A stretch of DNA of 5,452 bases from an uncultured Coriobacteriaceae bacterium (GTDB taxonomy: Bacteria; Actinomycetota; Coriobacteriia; Coriobacteriales; UMGS124), in the NCBI GenBank assembly GCA_900555105.1, contig USJP01000134.1, positions 1 through 5,452 on the forward strand. Direction: 5' to 3'. Under the pieces are notes generated by a model. That model saw nothing but the letters and a program-made list of their open reading frames with translations, did not search any database and was not told the origin of the DNA. Shown one piece after another: positions 1 to 4,805 of the stretch; position 1 is the stretch's first letter; each line of letters opens with the position of its first letter. The position numbers and the translations under genes were made by a program.

Positions 1-919
1 CGTCCGCCTCGGTGTTCGCATCGGGCGCGTCGTCTGCCGTGCCATCGTCGGCCACATCCAGCCCCGCGCCATCCGCAGCAAGAGACTCGACATCTACCAT
101 CTTGTCTGCCTGGGTCTCACCGTTCGAGCCAAACGCGCCCGCAACCTCCTCCATGCCCGTCGGCATCATGCGGAAGGCGCTTGCGATGTTGTTGGCTGCG
201 TTGTATTCGACGTGGGCGCGCAGGTCGTTTGCGATCTGGGCCATCTGGTTTGCCAGCTCGGGCAGGCCGAACGAAAAGCCCAGGTGGATGATACCGTCGG
301 CGTACCCCTTGCGCAAAAACTCGTTGCAGGGCGAGTCGGAAAGCGACAGCGCGGTGCGGTAGATGTTGCTGAACAGGTCGGCCACCTGCACGCCGGCAGA
401 GTACTTGGAGTCCATATAGCGAATCTGCAGGTCGCTTACGAGTGGCTTTTCGCGGTGCATGAGGACGTTGCCGATGCTTTCGCACACCATGTCCTCGAAG
501 CTTTCGCGAATGCCGCCGCGCATGTCGAGCGACAAGCGGTAGGCGCCACCCCGGGGCATCTCGTCGCGCTCCAGGTAATAGGCCATGGCCTGGGCAATCA
601 TCGAGTCGTAGAGCAGCTCTTTGTCGAGCTTGCGCTCACAGGCGTTTGCCGCTGCCGGGTCGATGGTGAGCAGGTAGATCTCGAGGTCGTTGTACTCGAG
701 GATCGTCTTTGCCAGGGCGAGCTTCTGGGCGGTTTTCATTTGCGAGGCCTTGATCTCGGCCTGCGTGGTCTTGTTGCGTGCGATGCAGCCTTCGAGTTTT
801 GCCAGGTCGCTGACGAGCACCATCGCCATGGTAAAGACCTCGTCGCCGAAGCCCAGCGTGCCCGACTCGTCCAGGTACAGGCGCAGCTGCGCCGCCGAAG
901 TGGCGGGGAAGAACATCAT
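1..919 (-). CDS. DUF3800 domain protein, C-terminus cut off by the window edge
   Basis: The minus-strand frame is open from ATG at 919 to the left edge, giving 306 codons with no stop. The N-terminus carries the DUF3800 signature YLDESG (residues 15-20, acidic pair D17/E18). Further family-like landmarks are LDMRG (131-135, D132) and MDSKYSAGVQVADLFSN (169-185), where D170 and D181 recall the conserved late acidic residues. The conserved acids suggest a metal-dependent, possibly nuclease-like enzyme, but the family's biochemistry is not settled and I do not assign a reaction. From about residue 265 the protein becomes an acidic Asp/Ala-rich tail that looks disordered and continues out of the window. 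The start is one of two adjacent ATGs; AGAAAGG lies 6 bases upstream of the first. No partner gene is visible that would make this part of a toxin-antitoxin or defence module. Confidence is high for a real gene and good for the family. Confidence 0.85.
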   Translation of the reverse strand, partial: MMFFPATSAAQLRLYLDESGTLGFGDEVFTMAMVLVSDLAKLEGCIARNKTTQAEIKASQMKTAQKLALAKTILEYNDLEIYLLTIDPAAANACERKLDKELLYDSMIAQAMAYYLERDEMPRGGAYRLSLDMRGGIRESFEDMVCESIGNVLMHREKPLVSDLQIRYMDSKYSAGVQVADLFSNIYRTALSLSDSPCNEFLRKGYADGIIHLGFSFGLPELANQMAQIANDLRAHVEYNAANNIASAFRMMPTGMEEVAGAFGSNGETQADKMVDVESLAADGAGLDVADDGTADDAPDANTEAD

Positions 920-1051
920 GATATGCCTTTCTGCGTACAGCCTCGCAGGTAAACGGTGGCAACGCAGCATCCGAACCGCCATGGTGTCGGGAGCCTTGCC
1001 TGGCCGGGGCGTCGAGCCCGGCGGCCATCCGTGCGAGGGCGGATGCGAGAA

Positions 1052-1060
1052 ACTATAGCA
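1052..1060 (-). promoter_or_regulatory. Candidate extended -10 promoter for the DUF3800 gene
   Basis: The minus strand reads TGCTATAGT, an extended -10 (TGn followed by TATAGT, 5 of 6 matches to TATAAT). I see no good -35 at 16-18 bases, which is tolerated for extended -10 promoters or for promoters helped by an activator. Transcription would start near 1045, leaving a leader of about 125 bases before the ATG at 919. The leader contains a GC hairpin at 1003-1022 with no U-run. Confidence 0.4.
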
Positions 1061-1159
1061 CGCCGCTTTCGAATCTGCGTGTCGCTCAAGCGCAGTCACA
1101 CTGTGCCGCAGCGCTGCCGGCACTTTCAAAGAACTTCTGGGCTGGACATATGCCCAGCT

Positions 1160-1232
1160 ACTTCAACAACTTCAAAGTCACTTCAAACAAAACTTCAATA
1201 TGACTTCAAAGTGAGATTGAAGCTGGTGAAGT
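1160..1232 (-). repeat. Array of five direct TTGAAGT repeats plus degenerate inverted copies; probable operator
   Basis: On the plus strand exact ACTTCAA copies lie at 1160-1166, 1169-1175, 1180-1186, 1192-1198 and 1203-1209. The start-to-start spacing is 9, 11, 12 and 11 bases, close to one helical turn. Two weaker copies in the opposite orientation follow: TTGAAGC at 1217-1223 and TGAAGT at 1227-1232. Degenerate copies also occur at 1122-1129 and 1133-1139. The array lies between the flavodoxin terminator and the candidate DUF3800 promoter, roughly 100-150 bases upstream of that -10. Direct heptamers at a turn-like period are the architecture bound by OmpR/PhoB-type response regulators, for example the 11-base direct repeat units of Pho boxes. 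The binding protein here is unknown, and the regulatory role is inferred from the arrangement alone. Confidence 0.6.
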
Positions 1233-1245
1233 GCGCCTGGGAGCG

Positions 1246-1282
1246 AAAAAGGCCAGGCAGCCCGAGGTGGGGTTGCCTGGCC
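1246..1282 (-). terminator. Rho-independent terminator of the DUF3793-flavodoxin operon
   Basis: A perfect 9-bp stem pairs GGCCAGGCA (1251-1259) with TGCCTGGCC (1274-1282). On the minus strand it is followed directly by TTTTT (1250-1246). It begins 36 bases after the flavodoxin stop codon and separates that operon from the DUF3800 gene. Confidence 0.85.
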
Positions 1283-1317
1283 GGTGTGGGGTGCGGGTTT
1301 CTATGAGTCCGGAGCTC

Positions 1318-1749
1318 TTACGCCAGGGCCTCGACGACGTCCTTGCCCAGGCCAATGCACTCCTCTTCGGCGGCCGCGTCGGGGTAGTCGTAGGCGATGA
1401 CCGCGCCCACCACGTTGGCGCCGTCGGCCTCGGTGCGCTCCTGCCAGGTCTCCATCCACTCGCCCTCGTTCCACTCGTAGGAGCCGAACAGGCCCACGGT
1501 GCGGCCCTTGAGCTGCTTTTCGCAGTCGGCGAACATGGGCTCGAACTCGTCGGGCTCGAGTTCCTCGGCGCCCATGGCTGGGCAGCCGAAGATGACGGCA
1601 TCGAACTCGCCCAGGCGTGCGGGGCCGAAGTCGGAGGCCTCGAGGATGGTGGGGGCAGCACCGCCCTCGATGACGCCCTTCTTCACGAGCTGGGCCATGG
1701 CGGCGGTGTTGCCGGTGCCGCTCCAGTAGACGATGGCGACTTTCTTCAT
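1318..1749 (-). CDS. Short-chain flavodoxin (Clostridium type)
   Basis: This 143-residue cytoplasmic FMN protein carries low-potential electrons and typically replaces ferredoxin when iron is scarce. The N-terminal FMN phosphate loop is WSGTGNT (residues 9-15). The first isoalloxazine loop is GCPAMGAEE (55-63), and the second is GSYEWNEGEW (89-98), with W93 placed to stack on the flavin. The layout and length match the C. beijerinckii flavodoxin as I recall it, about 138 residues. The Gly-Asp pair of that protein's first loop is Gly60-Ala61 here, which could affect the backbone flip that tunes the semiquinone potential; this is inference. The start is supported by GAAAGGA (1757-1763) 7 bases upstream of the ATG. 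The gene is downstream of DUF3793 on the same strand with a 97-base gap containing a hairpin, and it ends in TAA just before a terminator. Confidence 0.95.
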   Translation of the reverse strand: MKKVAIVYWSGTGNTAAMAQLVKKGVIEGGAAPTILEASDFGPARLGEFDAVIFGCPAMGAEELEPDEFEPMFADCEKQLKGRTVGLFGSYEWNEGEWMETWQERTEADGANVVGAVIAYDYPDAAAEEECIGLGKDVVEALA

Positions 1750-1789
1750 TGCAGTGTCCTTTCAATCGGATTGCGGTGCGTGTTTGTAT

Positions 1790-1829
1790 GTTGTCCGCGC
1801 CGACCTAAGGCCAATGCGCGGTAAACAAC
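1790..1829 (-). promoter_or_regulatory. Hairpin between DUF3793 and flavodoxin
   Basis: On the minus strand GTTGT, a three-base bulge (TTA), and CCGCGC pair with GCGCGG and ACAAC across a 15-base loop. Plus-strand arms are 1790-1800 and 1816-1829. The stem totals 11 bp and no U-run follows, so it is not a normal terminator. It sits 27 bases upstream of the flavodoxin Shine-Dalgarno site. It could be a processing or stabilising element that uncouples flavodoxin expression from the upstream gene; that role is inferred. Confidence 0.45.
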
Positions 1830-1846
1830 CTGGTTGATGTCCTGCT

Positions 1847-2578
1847 TTAGGCGATGAGCTCGGAGAGCGTCGCCCCTGTGCGGTAGCGGGCCAGCGCCTG
1901 CGAGCGACATTCGCGCATTGCCTGCCAGCAGGCCTGCGCGCCCTCGGGGTCGATGTAGGCCTTCCAGACGCCGCAGGCGAGCTCGTCTCTGCCGTCGTGG
2001 GCGATGAAGGCGAGCACGTCGGCAAGGGGGTAGCCCAGCAGCACGCCCACCTCGTGGGGAAACGCGGGCGGCTCGTCGTCGATGCATGTTCAAGGCCGGC
2101 TGGGCAGCATGCTTGCAGATGCGGCGTCTACCTGGGTGTTTTCAATGCGAGCGGACGTTGCTCCGCCTGCGGCTTCCCGGCGCCTCTCGAATCCCGCCAT
2201 CTTGATGCGAAGCGACCGTACGAGTTGGCGCGGGCCGGCCACGTCGAACCCCGCCTGCTGGAGAAAGGCGGCGACGTCGGCCTGGTCGACGAGGTTTGCC
2301 AGCTCCTGGCTGCGGCTCACGAGCACGAGGGCACGCCCACGACCCACCATGAGCACGTCGCAGCGTATGCCGCGCGAGCCGTACGTGCGTGTGAACTCCA
2401 AGGCGTGCTGGGCTGCCTGCCTGCGCACTTGCGCGTCGCACAGTCTCTCGCACGAGCAAGTGGCACATTCCTGGGGCCTGCGTGGGATGAAGTTGAAGAG
2501 CGCCGCGGGTTTGATGCCTGCCAGCACGCATGCGGCGTTGCGCACCACGCATTGGCAAAACTGCTCCCCAAACGCCAT
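1847..2578 (-). pseudogene. DUF3793 family protein interrupted by an in-frame TGA
   Basis: One minus-strand frame runs from ATG 2578 to TAA 1847, with a single internal TGA at 2092-2090 (codon 163 of 243 amino-acid positions plus the TGA). The first part has the family start LAGIKPAALFNF (residues 19-30), a Cys cluster (CATCSCERLC, 38-47) and a central VLMVGRGRALVLVSR segment. The second part carries the strongest family block: FPHEVGVLLGYPLADVLAFI, then CGVWKAYIDPEGA. Because both halves keep the family pattern in the same frame, the TGA looks recent or is read through. Between LRIKMAG and FPHEVG lies a linker of about 45 residues that I do not recall in relatives, and the TGA falls inside it. 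DUF3793 has no established function but, from memory, recurs near flavodoxin and ferrous iron uptake genes. AAGGTG lies 4 bases upstream of the ATG. No Shine-Dalgarno site precedes a plausible internal start for the C-terminal part. A selenocysteine codon or a sequencing error remains possible. Confidence 0.7.
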
Positions 2579-2608
2579 CCTGCACCTTACCCTTCAAGTA
2601 AGAGAAAA

Positions 2609-2668
2609 CTAACTAAAGTAACGAGGCGCACAATACCAATTCTCAGATGTTCGTCAAGTCTAACTAAA
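2609..2668. promoter_or_regulatory. Paired CTAACTAAA sites flanking the DUF3793 promoter; candidate metal-regulator operator
   Basis: The nonamer CTAACTAAA occurs twice in the same orientation, at 2609-2617 and 2660-2668, 51 bases apart. One copy lies just upstream of the -35 and the other just after the predicted transcription start. In minus-strand reading each is TTTAGTTAG, close to the left half of the DtxR/IdeR box (TTAGGTTAG). Aligned over 19 bases, the upstream site agrees at 12 positions and the downstream site at 11 by my hand count, which is below a convincing box. The placement fits repression by looping or double occupancy. Control by iron is an inference from this similarity and from the flavodoxin downstream. 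Confidence 0.4.
2630..2657 (-). promoter_or_regulatory. Sigma-70-type promoter of the DUF3793-flavodoxin operon
   Basis: The minus strand shows -35 TTGACG (2657-2652), a 16-base spacer and -10 TATTGT (2635-2630). The predicted start is near 2623, giving a leader of about 45 bases before the ATG at 2578. The surrounding AT-richer stretch (about 2600-2695) stands out from the GC-rich genes. Confidence 0.6.
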
Positions 2669-2721
2669 AAAGATACTGATATTCCCCCGCAAGTGATGCG
2701 AATCGGGCATCAAGCGGTGCC

Positions 2722-2758
2722 GGGGACCTGCCGGGCGCGCACCCCGGCAGGGGTCCCC
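2722..2758. repeat. Strong GC-rich hairpin upstream of pth2
   Basis: GGGGACC (2722-2728) pairs with GGTCCCC (2752-2758), and TGCCGGG (2729-2735) pairs with CCCGGCA (2743-2749). The loop is 7 bases and there is a two-base GG bulge at 2750-2751. Neither strand has a U-run after it, so it is not a standard terminator. It could insulate the divergent genes, be a dispersed repeat, or act in a pth2 leader if transcription starts upstream. Confidence 0.55.
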
Positions 2759-2784
2759 CTGTCAGCTTCTCCATAATCCCCCTG

Positions 2785-2790
2785 TATCAT
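2785..2790 (+). promoter_or_regulatory. Candidate -10 element for pth2
   Basis: TATCAT (2785-2790) matches TATAAT at 5 of 6 positions and would start transcription near 2797, about 36 bases before the ATG. A second candidate, CATAAT, lies at 2772-2777. Neither has a recognisable -35 at the right distance, so the choice is uncertain. Confidence 0.3.
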
Positions 2791-2832
2791 GCGCCCCTGC
2801 TGAAAACGACGTCCGAGTAAGGAGTGCCCCCC

Positions 2833-3273
2833 ATGTCCACCTATAAGTCCAAGCAGATGATCGTGATGCGCCGCGACCTCAAGATGCGCAAGGGCAAGAT
2901 TGCCGCCCAGGCGGGCCATGCCTGCGTTGAGGCGACCCTCATGGCGCTCGCGCGCGAGCACAGACTCGACCAGGTGCGCGTCACCGAAGACGGCGGCTGG
3001 GTCTACCTGGCCGATGACCCGCAGCGCCCCGAGGCCACCCCGCTCACCGACTGGTTCGACGCCGGCGTGGCCAAGATCTGCGTGTACGTTGACTCCGAGG
3101 AGGAGCTGCTCGACCTTGCCGCCAAGGCGCGCGAGCAGGGCTTTGCCTGCGCACTCATCCGCGACGCCGGCCACACCGAGTTCCACGGCGAGCCCACCTA
3201 CACCTGCCTGGCCCTGGAGCCCCTCTCGGCCGAGCAGGTCGATCCCCTCACCTCGGGCCTGCCGCTGTATTAA
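2833..3273 (+). CDS. pth2: Peptidyl-tRNA hydrolase 2 (Pth2 family)
   Basis: The 146-residue product belongs to the Pth2 (PTH2) fold, which cleaves the ester bond of peptidyl-tRNAs released prematurely from ribosomes and so recycles the tRNA. The family's first block is MRRDLKMRKGKIAAQAGHA (residues 12-30), including the conserved lysine region and the Gln-Ala-Gly-His-Ala stretch. The second is KICVYVDSEEELLDLAAKA (81-99), the third is IRDAGHTEF (109-117), and the C-terminus TSGLPLY (140-146) resembles the usual ending. Between blocks one and two are about 35 extra residues (roughly 46-80, WVYLADDPQRPEATPLTDWF) compared with archaeal enzymes of about 115-120 residues. ATG 2833 is chosen because AAGGAG (2819-2824) lies 8 bases upstream; an in-frame GTG at 2824 overlaps that site and is unlikely. 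Most bacteria rely on the unrelated Pth1, so this is probably a supplementary enzyme. Confidence 0.9.
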   Translation: MSTYKSKQMIVMRRDLKMRKGKIAAQAGHACVEATLMALAREHRLDQVRVTEDGGWVYLADDPQRPEATPLTDWFDAGVAKICVYVDSEEELLDLAAKAREQGFACALIRDAGHTEFHGEPTYTCLALEPLSAEQVDPLTSGLPLY

Positions 3274-3303
3274 GTCTGCGCACCGCGCGTGGGGCGCGGG
3301 GTC

Positions 3304-3309
3304 TACAAT
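3304..3309 (+). promoter_or_regulatory. Candidate -10 element for azlCD
   Basis: TACAAT (3304-3309) matches TATAAT at 5 of 6 positions in the 95-base gap after pth2 and would give a leader of about 50 bases. No good -35 is visible. A 6-bp GC stem (CCGCGC 3283-3288 with GCGCGG 3294-3299) sits where the -35 would be and has no U-run, so pth2 has no clear terminator and readthrough into azlC is possible. Confidence 0.35.
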
Positions 3310-3368
3310 GCTGCAGCTGTGTTTCCCGACGAGTCTGGCCGTATGCGCCGGAAGAAATTGAGGTTGAG

Positions 3369-4085
3369 GTGAGAGAGGCGTTCAAGCGGGCGCTCAAGCC
3401 GGCGCTGCCCATCATCGCGGGCTACATCGTGTTGGGGCTTCCCTGCGGCATCCTGTCTGCGACGGCAGGCATGAGCTGGTGGATGGTGGCGATCCTGAGC
3501 ATCGTGTTCTACTCGGGCGCGGGCCAGTACATGATTCCCAACATGTGGCTTGCCGCCAACCCTATAACGGCCATCATCGCCTCGGTGGGCCTCGTCAACA
3601 CCCGCCAGATGCTCTACGGAACGTCGCTGTCGCAGTTCTGCGGCAACGCGGGCAAGGGACTCGCGACGTTCTTTGGCGCCACGGTGACCGACGAGAGCTT
3701 CGGGGTGAACTACGCGAAGTTCCTGGGGGGCGACTGGAGCGTGAAGGACGCCCTTGCCGTCAACCTATACTGCCAGACCACCTGGATGCTTTCGTGCACC
3801 GTGGGCTGTATCCTGGGCTCCGCTGTGGCTGTTCCCTCGGCGCTGGCCTCATTTGCCATGACATCGCTCTTCCTGTGCCTGCTGTGCATGCAGCCCACCA
3901 CGGCCGAGAACGGCATTGTCGTCGCGGCCGCGGTCCTTGGCGTGGTCGTGTGCAAGCTTGTGGGGCTCTCCGGCGCTGCCATCTTCCTGGGCGCGGTCAT
4001 CGGCATCGTCTGCGGCATGCTGTTTGGCTCGCGCGTGAGCCGCGCGGTCAAGCAAGCCTCCTGCGAGAAGGGGGGCGATCGCTAA
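3369..4085 (+). CDS. azlC: AzlC-type branched-chain amino acid exporter, large subunit
   Basis: This 238-residue membrane protein is the large subunit of the AzlCD (BrnFE-type) pair that exports branched-chain amino acids and gives azaleucine resistance in Bacillus subtilis. Hydrophobic segments lie at about residues 13-33, 36-58, 64-75, 132-155, 157-175, 182-198 and 202-220. Family landmarks are FYSGAGQY (47-54), NTRQMLYG (77-84, usually Asn-x-Arg-x-x-x-Tyr-Gly) and TDESF (107-111). The C-terminal tail is short and basic, as expected for the cytoplasmic side. The start is GTG 3369 with GAGG (3360-3363) 5 bases upstream; no in-frame ATG lies nearby. The TAA stop overlaps the azlD start by one base, so translation of the two subunits is probably coupled. 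The transported substrate is inferred from the family. Confidence 0.93.
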   Translation: MREAFKRALKPALPIIAGYIVLGLPCGILSATAGMSWWMVAILSIVFYSGAGQYMIPNMWLAANPITAIIASVGLVNTRQMLYGTSLSQFCGNAGKGLATFFGATVTDESFGVNYAKFLGGDWSVKDALAVNLYCQTTWMLSCTVGCILGSAVAVPSALASFAMTSLFLCLLCMQPTTAENGIVVAAAVLGVVVCKLVGLSGAAIFLGAVIGIVCGMLFGSRVSRAVKQASCEKGGDR

Positions 4086-4429
4086 TGCCGATCAAAGACT
4101 TCCTCATCATCCTGGTGGGTGTGAGCGTGCTCATGTTTGTGTGCCGTGTGGCCCCCGTCGTGCTGCTCAAGGGCCGCGACCTGCCCGATGGTGTCAAGCG
4201 CGCCTTGGGGTACATCCCTGCTGCCGCCTTTGCCGCCCTTGTGGCAAACGACCTCTTCGACCCGGCGGACTTTGCCGCGGGTGTCGATCCCATGACGTGG
4301 GCGGGTCCTCTCATCGCGGCCGTTGTCGTTGCCGTGGTTGGCTTCAAGACCAAGTCGATGGCGTGGTGCGTCGTGTCTGGCGTGGCGTCGCTTGCCGTCG
4401 TGATGTACGTACCGGGCTTGATTATGTAG
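4085..4429 (+). CDS. azlD: AzlD-type branched-chain amino acid exporter, small subunit
   Basis: The 114-residue hydrophobic protein is the small partner of AzlC. Four membrane segments can be read at about residues 5-22, 40-57, 72-87 and 91-113. Typical family features are Arg21 and Pro24 in the first-segment region (FVCRVAPVVLL, 18-28) and the YIPAAAFAALV motif (43-53). The ATG shares its A with the azlC stop (TAATG), and the G-rich AGAAGGGGGG ending at 4075 acts as the Shine-Dalgarno site. It ends in TAG. No clear terminator follows; the hairpins at 4450-4489 lack U-runs, so transcription may continue into the tRNA gene. Confidence 0.93.
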   Translation: MPIKDFLIILVGVSVLMFVCRVAPVVLLKGRDLPDGVKRALGYIPAAAFAALVANDLFDPADFAAGVDPMTWAGPLIAAVVVAVVGFKTKSMAWCVVSGVASLAVVMYVPGLIM

Positions 4430-4454
4430 GACTTGTGAGCAAAGAACTTCCCTC

Positions 4455-4489
4455 TTGCAAGGGTATAGGGGATATGGCAATATATCTCC
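4455..4489 (+). promoter_or_regulatory. Possible tRNA promoter with an inverted repeat over the -10 region
   Basis: TTGCAA (4455-4460) is a fair -35, but the best -10 at 17 bases, CAATAT (4478-4483), matches at only 3 of 6 positions. An inverted repeat covers the region: GGGGATAT (4468-4475) pairs fully with ATATCTCC (4482-4489), allowing one G-U pair, around a 6-base loop. It could be an operator or an RNA hairpin after azlD. The rest of the gap up to 4537 shows nothing I recognise. Confidence 0.25.
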
Positions 4490-4537
4490 TCGCAGCAGCG
4501 CAACGGAGCAAAGCGACGACGCGCCAAGTTGCCAAGT

Positions 4538-4614
<77 letters not shown>

Positions 4615-4626
4615 CTTGCTCATGAC

Positions 4627-4658
4627 AAGCCCGGAGGCATTCGCCTTCGGGCTTTTTT
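4627..4658 (+). terminator. Rho-independent terminator of the tRNA-Asp gene
   Basis: AAGCCCGGAGGC (4627-4638) pairs with GCCTTCGGGCTT (4643-4654) with one G-U pair around ATTC, and the T-run is 4653-4658. It begins 13 bases after the tRNA CCA end. Confidence 0.9.
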
Positions 4659-4718
4659 GTTTCTGGTCACCCATGCGAATCCAAGGGGAGAGTGTCAGTC
4701 GCACATCCCTCGCCAAAC

Positions 4719-4768
4719 AAGGAACCCCGCCTTCCAACCCTTGCACGGGTTGAAAGACGGGGTTCCTT
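4719..4768 (-). terminator. Long hairpin in the tRNA/rubrerythrin convergent gap, probable rubrerythrin terminator
   Basis: Two 22-base arms (4719-4740 and 4747-4768) pair throughout except for two A-C mismatches, around the loop TTGCAC. On the minus strand the stem is followed by a weak tract (TTGTTTGG), so termination of rubrerythrin transcripts is plausible but the U-run is poor. It lies 37 bases downstream of the rubrerythrin stop. The remaining gap holds a GGCGGCCGCC palindrome at 4785-4794 and nothing else I recognise. Confidence 0.6.
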
Positions 4769-4805
4769 TGGTAGGGTGGCGGTGGGCGGCCGCCAGATAA
4801 TCAAC

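Noticed and set aside
212..952. Plus-strand ORF of 246 codons
   Set aside because: It is opposite the DUF3800 gene, whose frame has family motifs and a Shine-Dalgarno site; the plus frame has none.
996..1007. 12-base TTGCCTGGCCGG shared with the terminator at 1273-1284
   Set aside because: It is short and GC-rich, and one copy is explained by the terminator arm; probably chance.
1160..1209. CRISPR-like array
   Set aside because: The repeats are 7 bases with 2-5 base gaps, far too short for CRISPR.
956..1306. Plus-strand ORF of 116 codons through the DUF3800 upstream gap
   Set aside because: It runs through the repeat array and a terminator, has no family resemblance and no good ribosome site.
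1997..2776. Plus-strand ORF of 259 codons
   Set aside because: It is antisense to DUF3793 and its promoter, is low in recognisable motifs and runs through the GC hairpin.
2824..2832. GTG 2824 as the pth2 start
   Set aside because: It lies on the AAGGAG ribosome site that serves ATG 2833.
2710..3186. Minus-strand ORF of 158 codons
   Set aside because: It mirrors pth2, which has clear family motifs on the plus strand.
3479..4084. Upstream extension of the azlD frame
   Set aside because: It overlaps azlC out of frame; AzlD starts at ATG 4085 with a Shine-Dalgarno site and family-like length.
4785..4794. GGCGGCCGCC palindrome
   Set aside because: A short GC palindrome is expected by chance at this base composition, and no function is visible.
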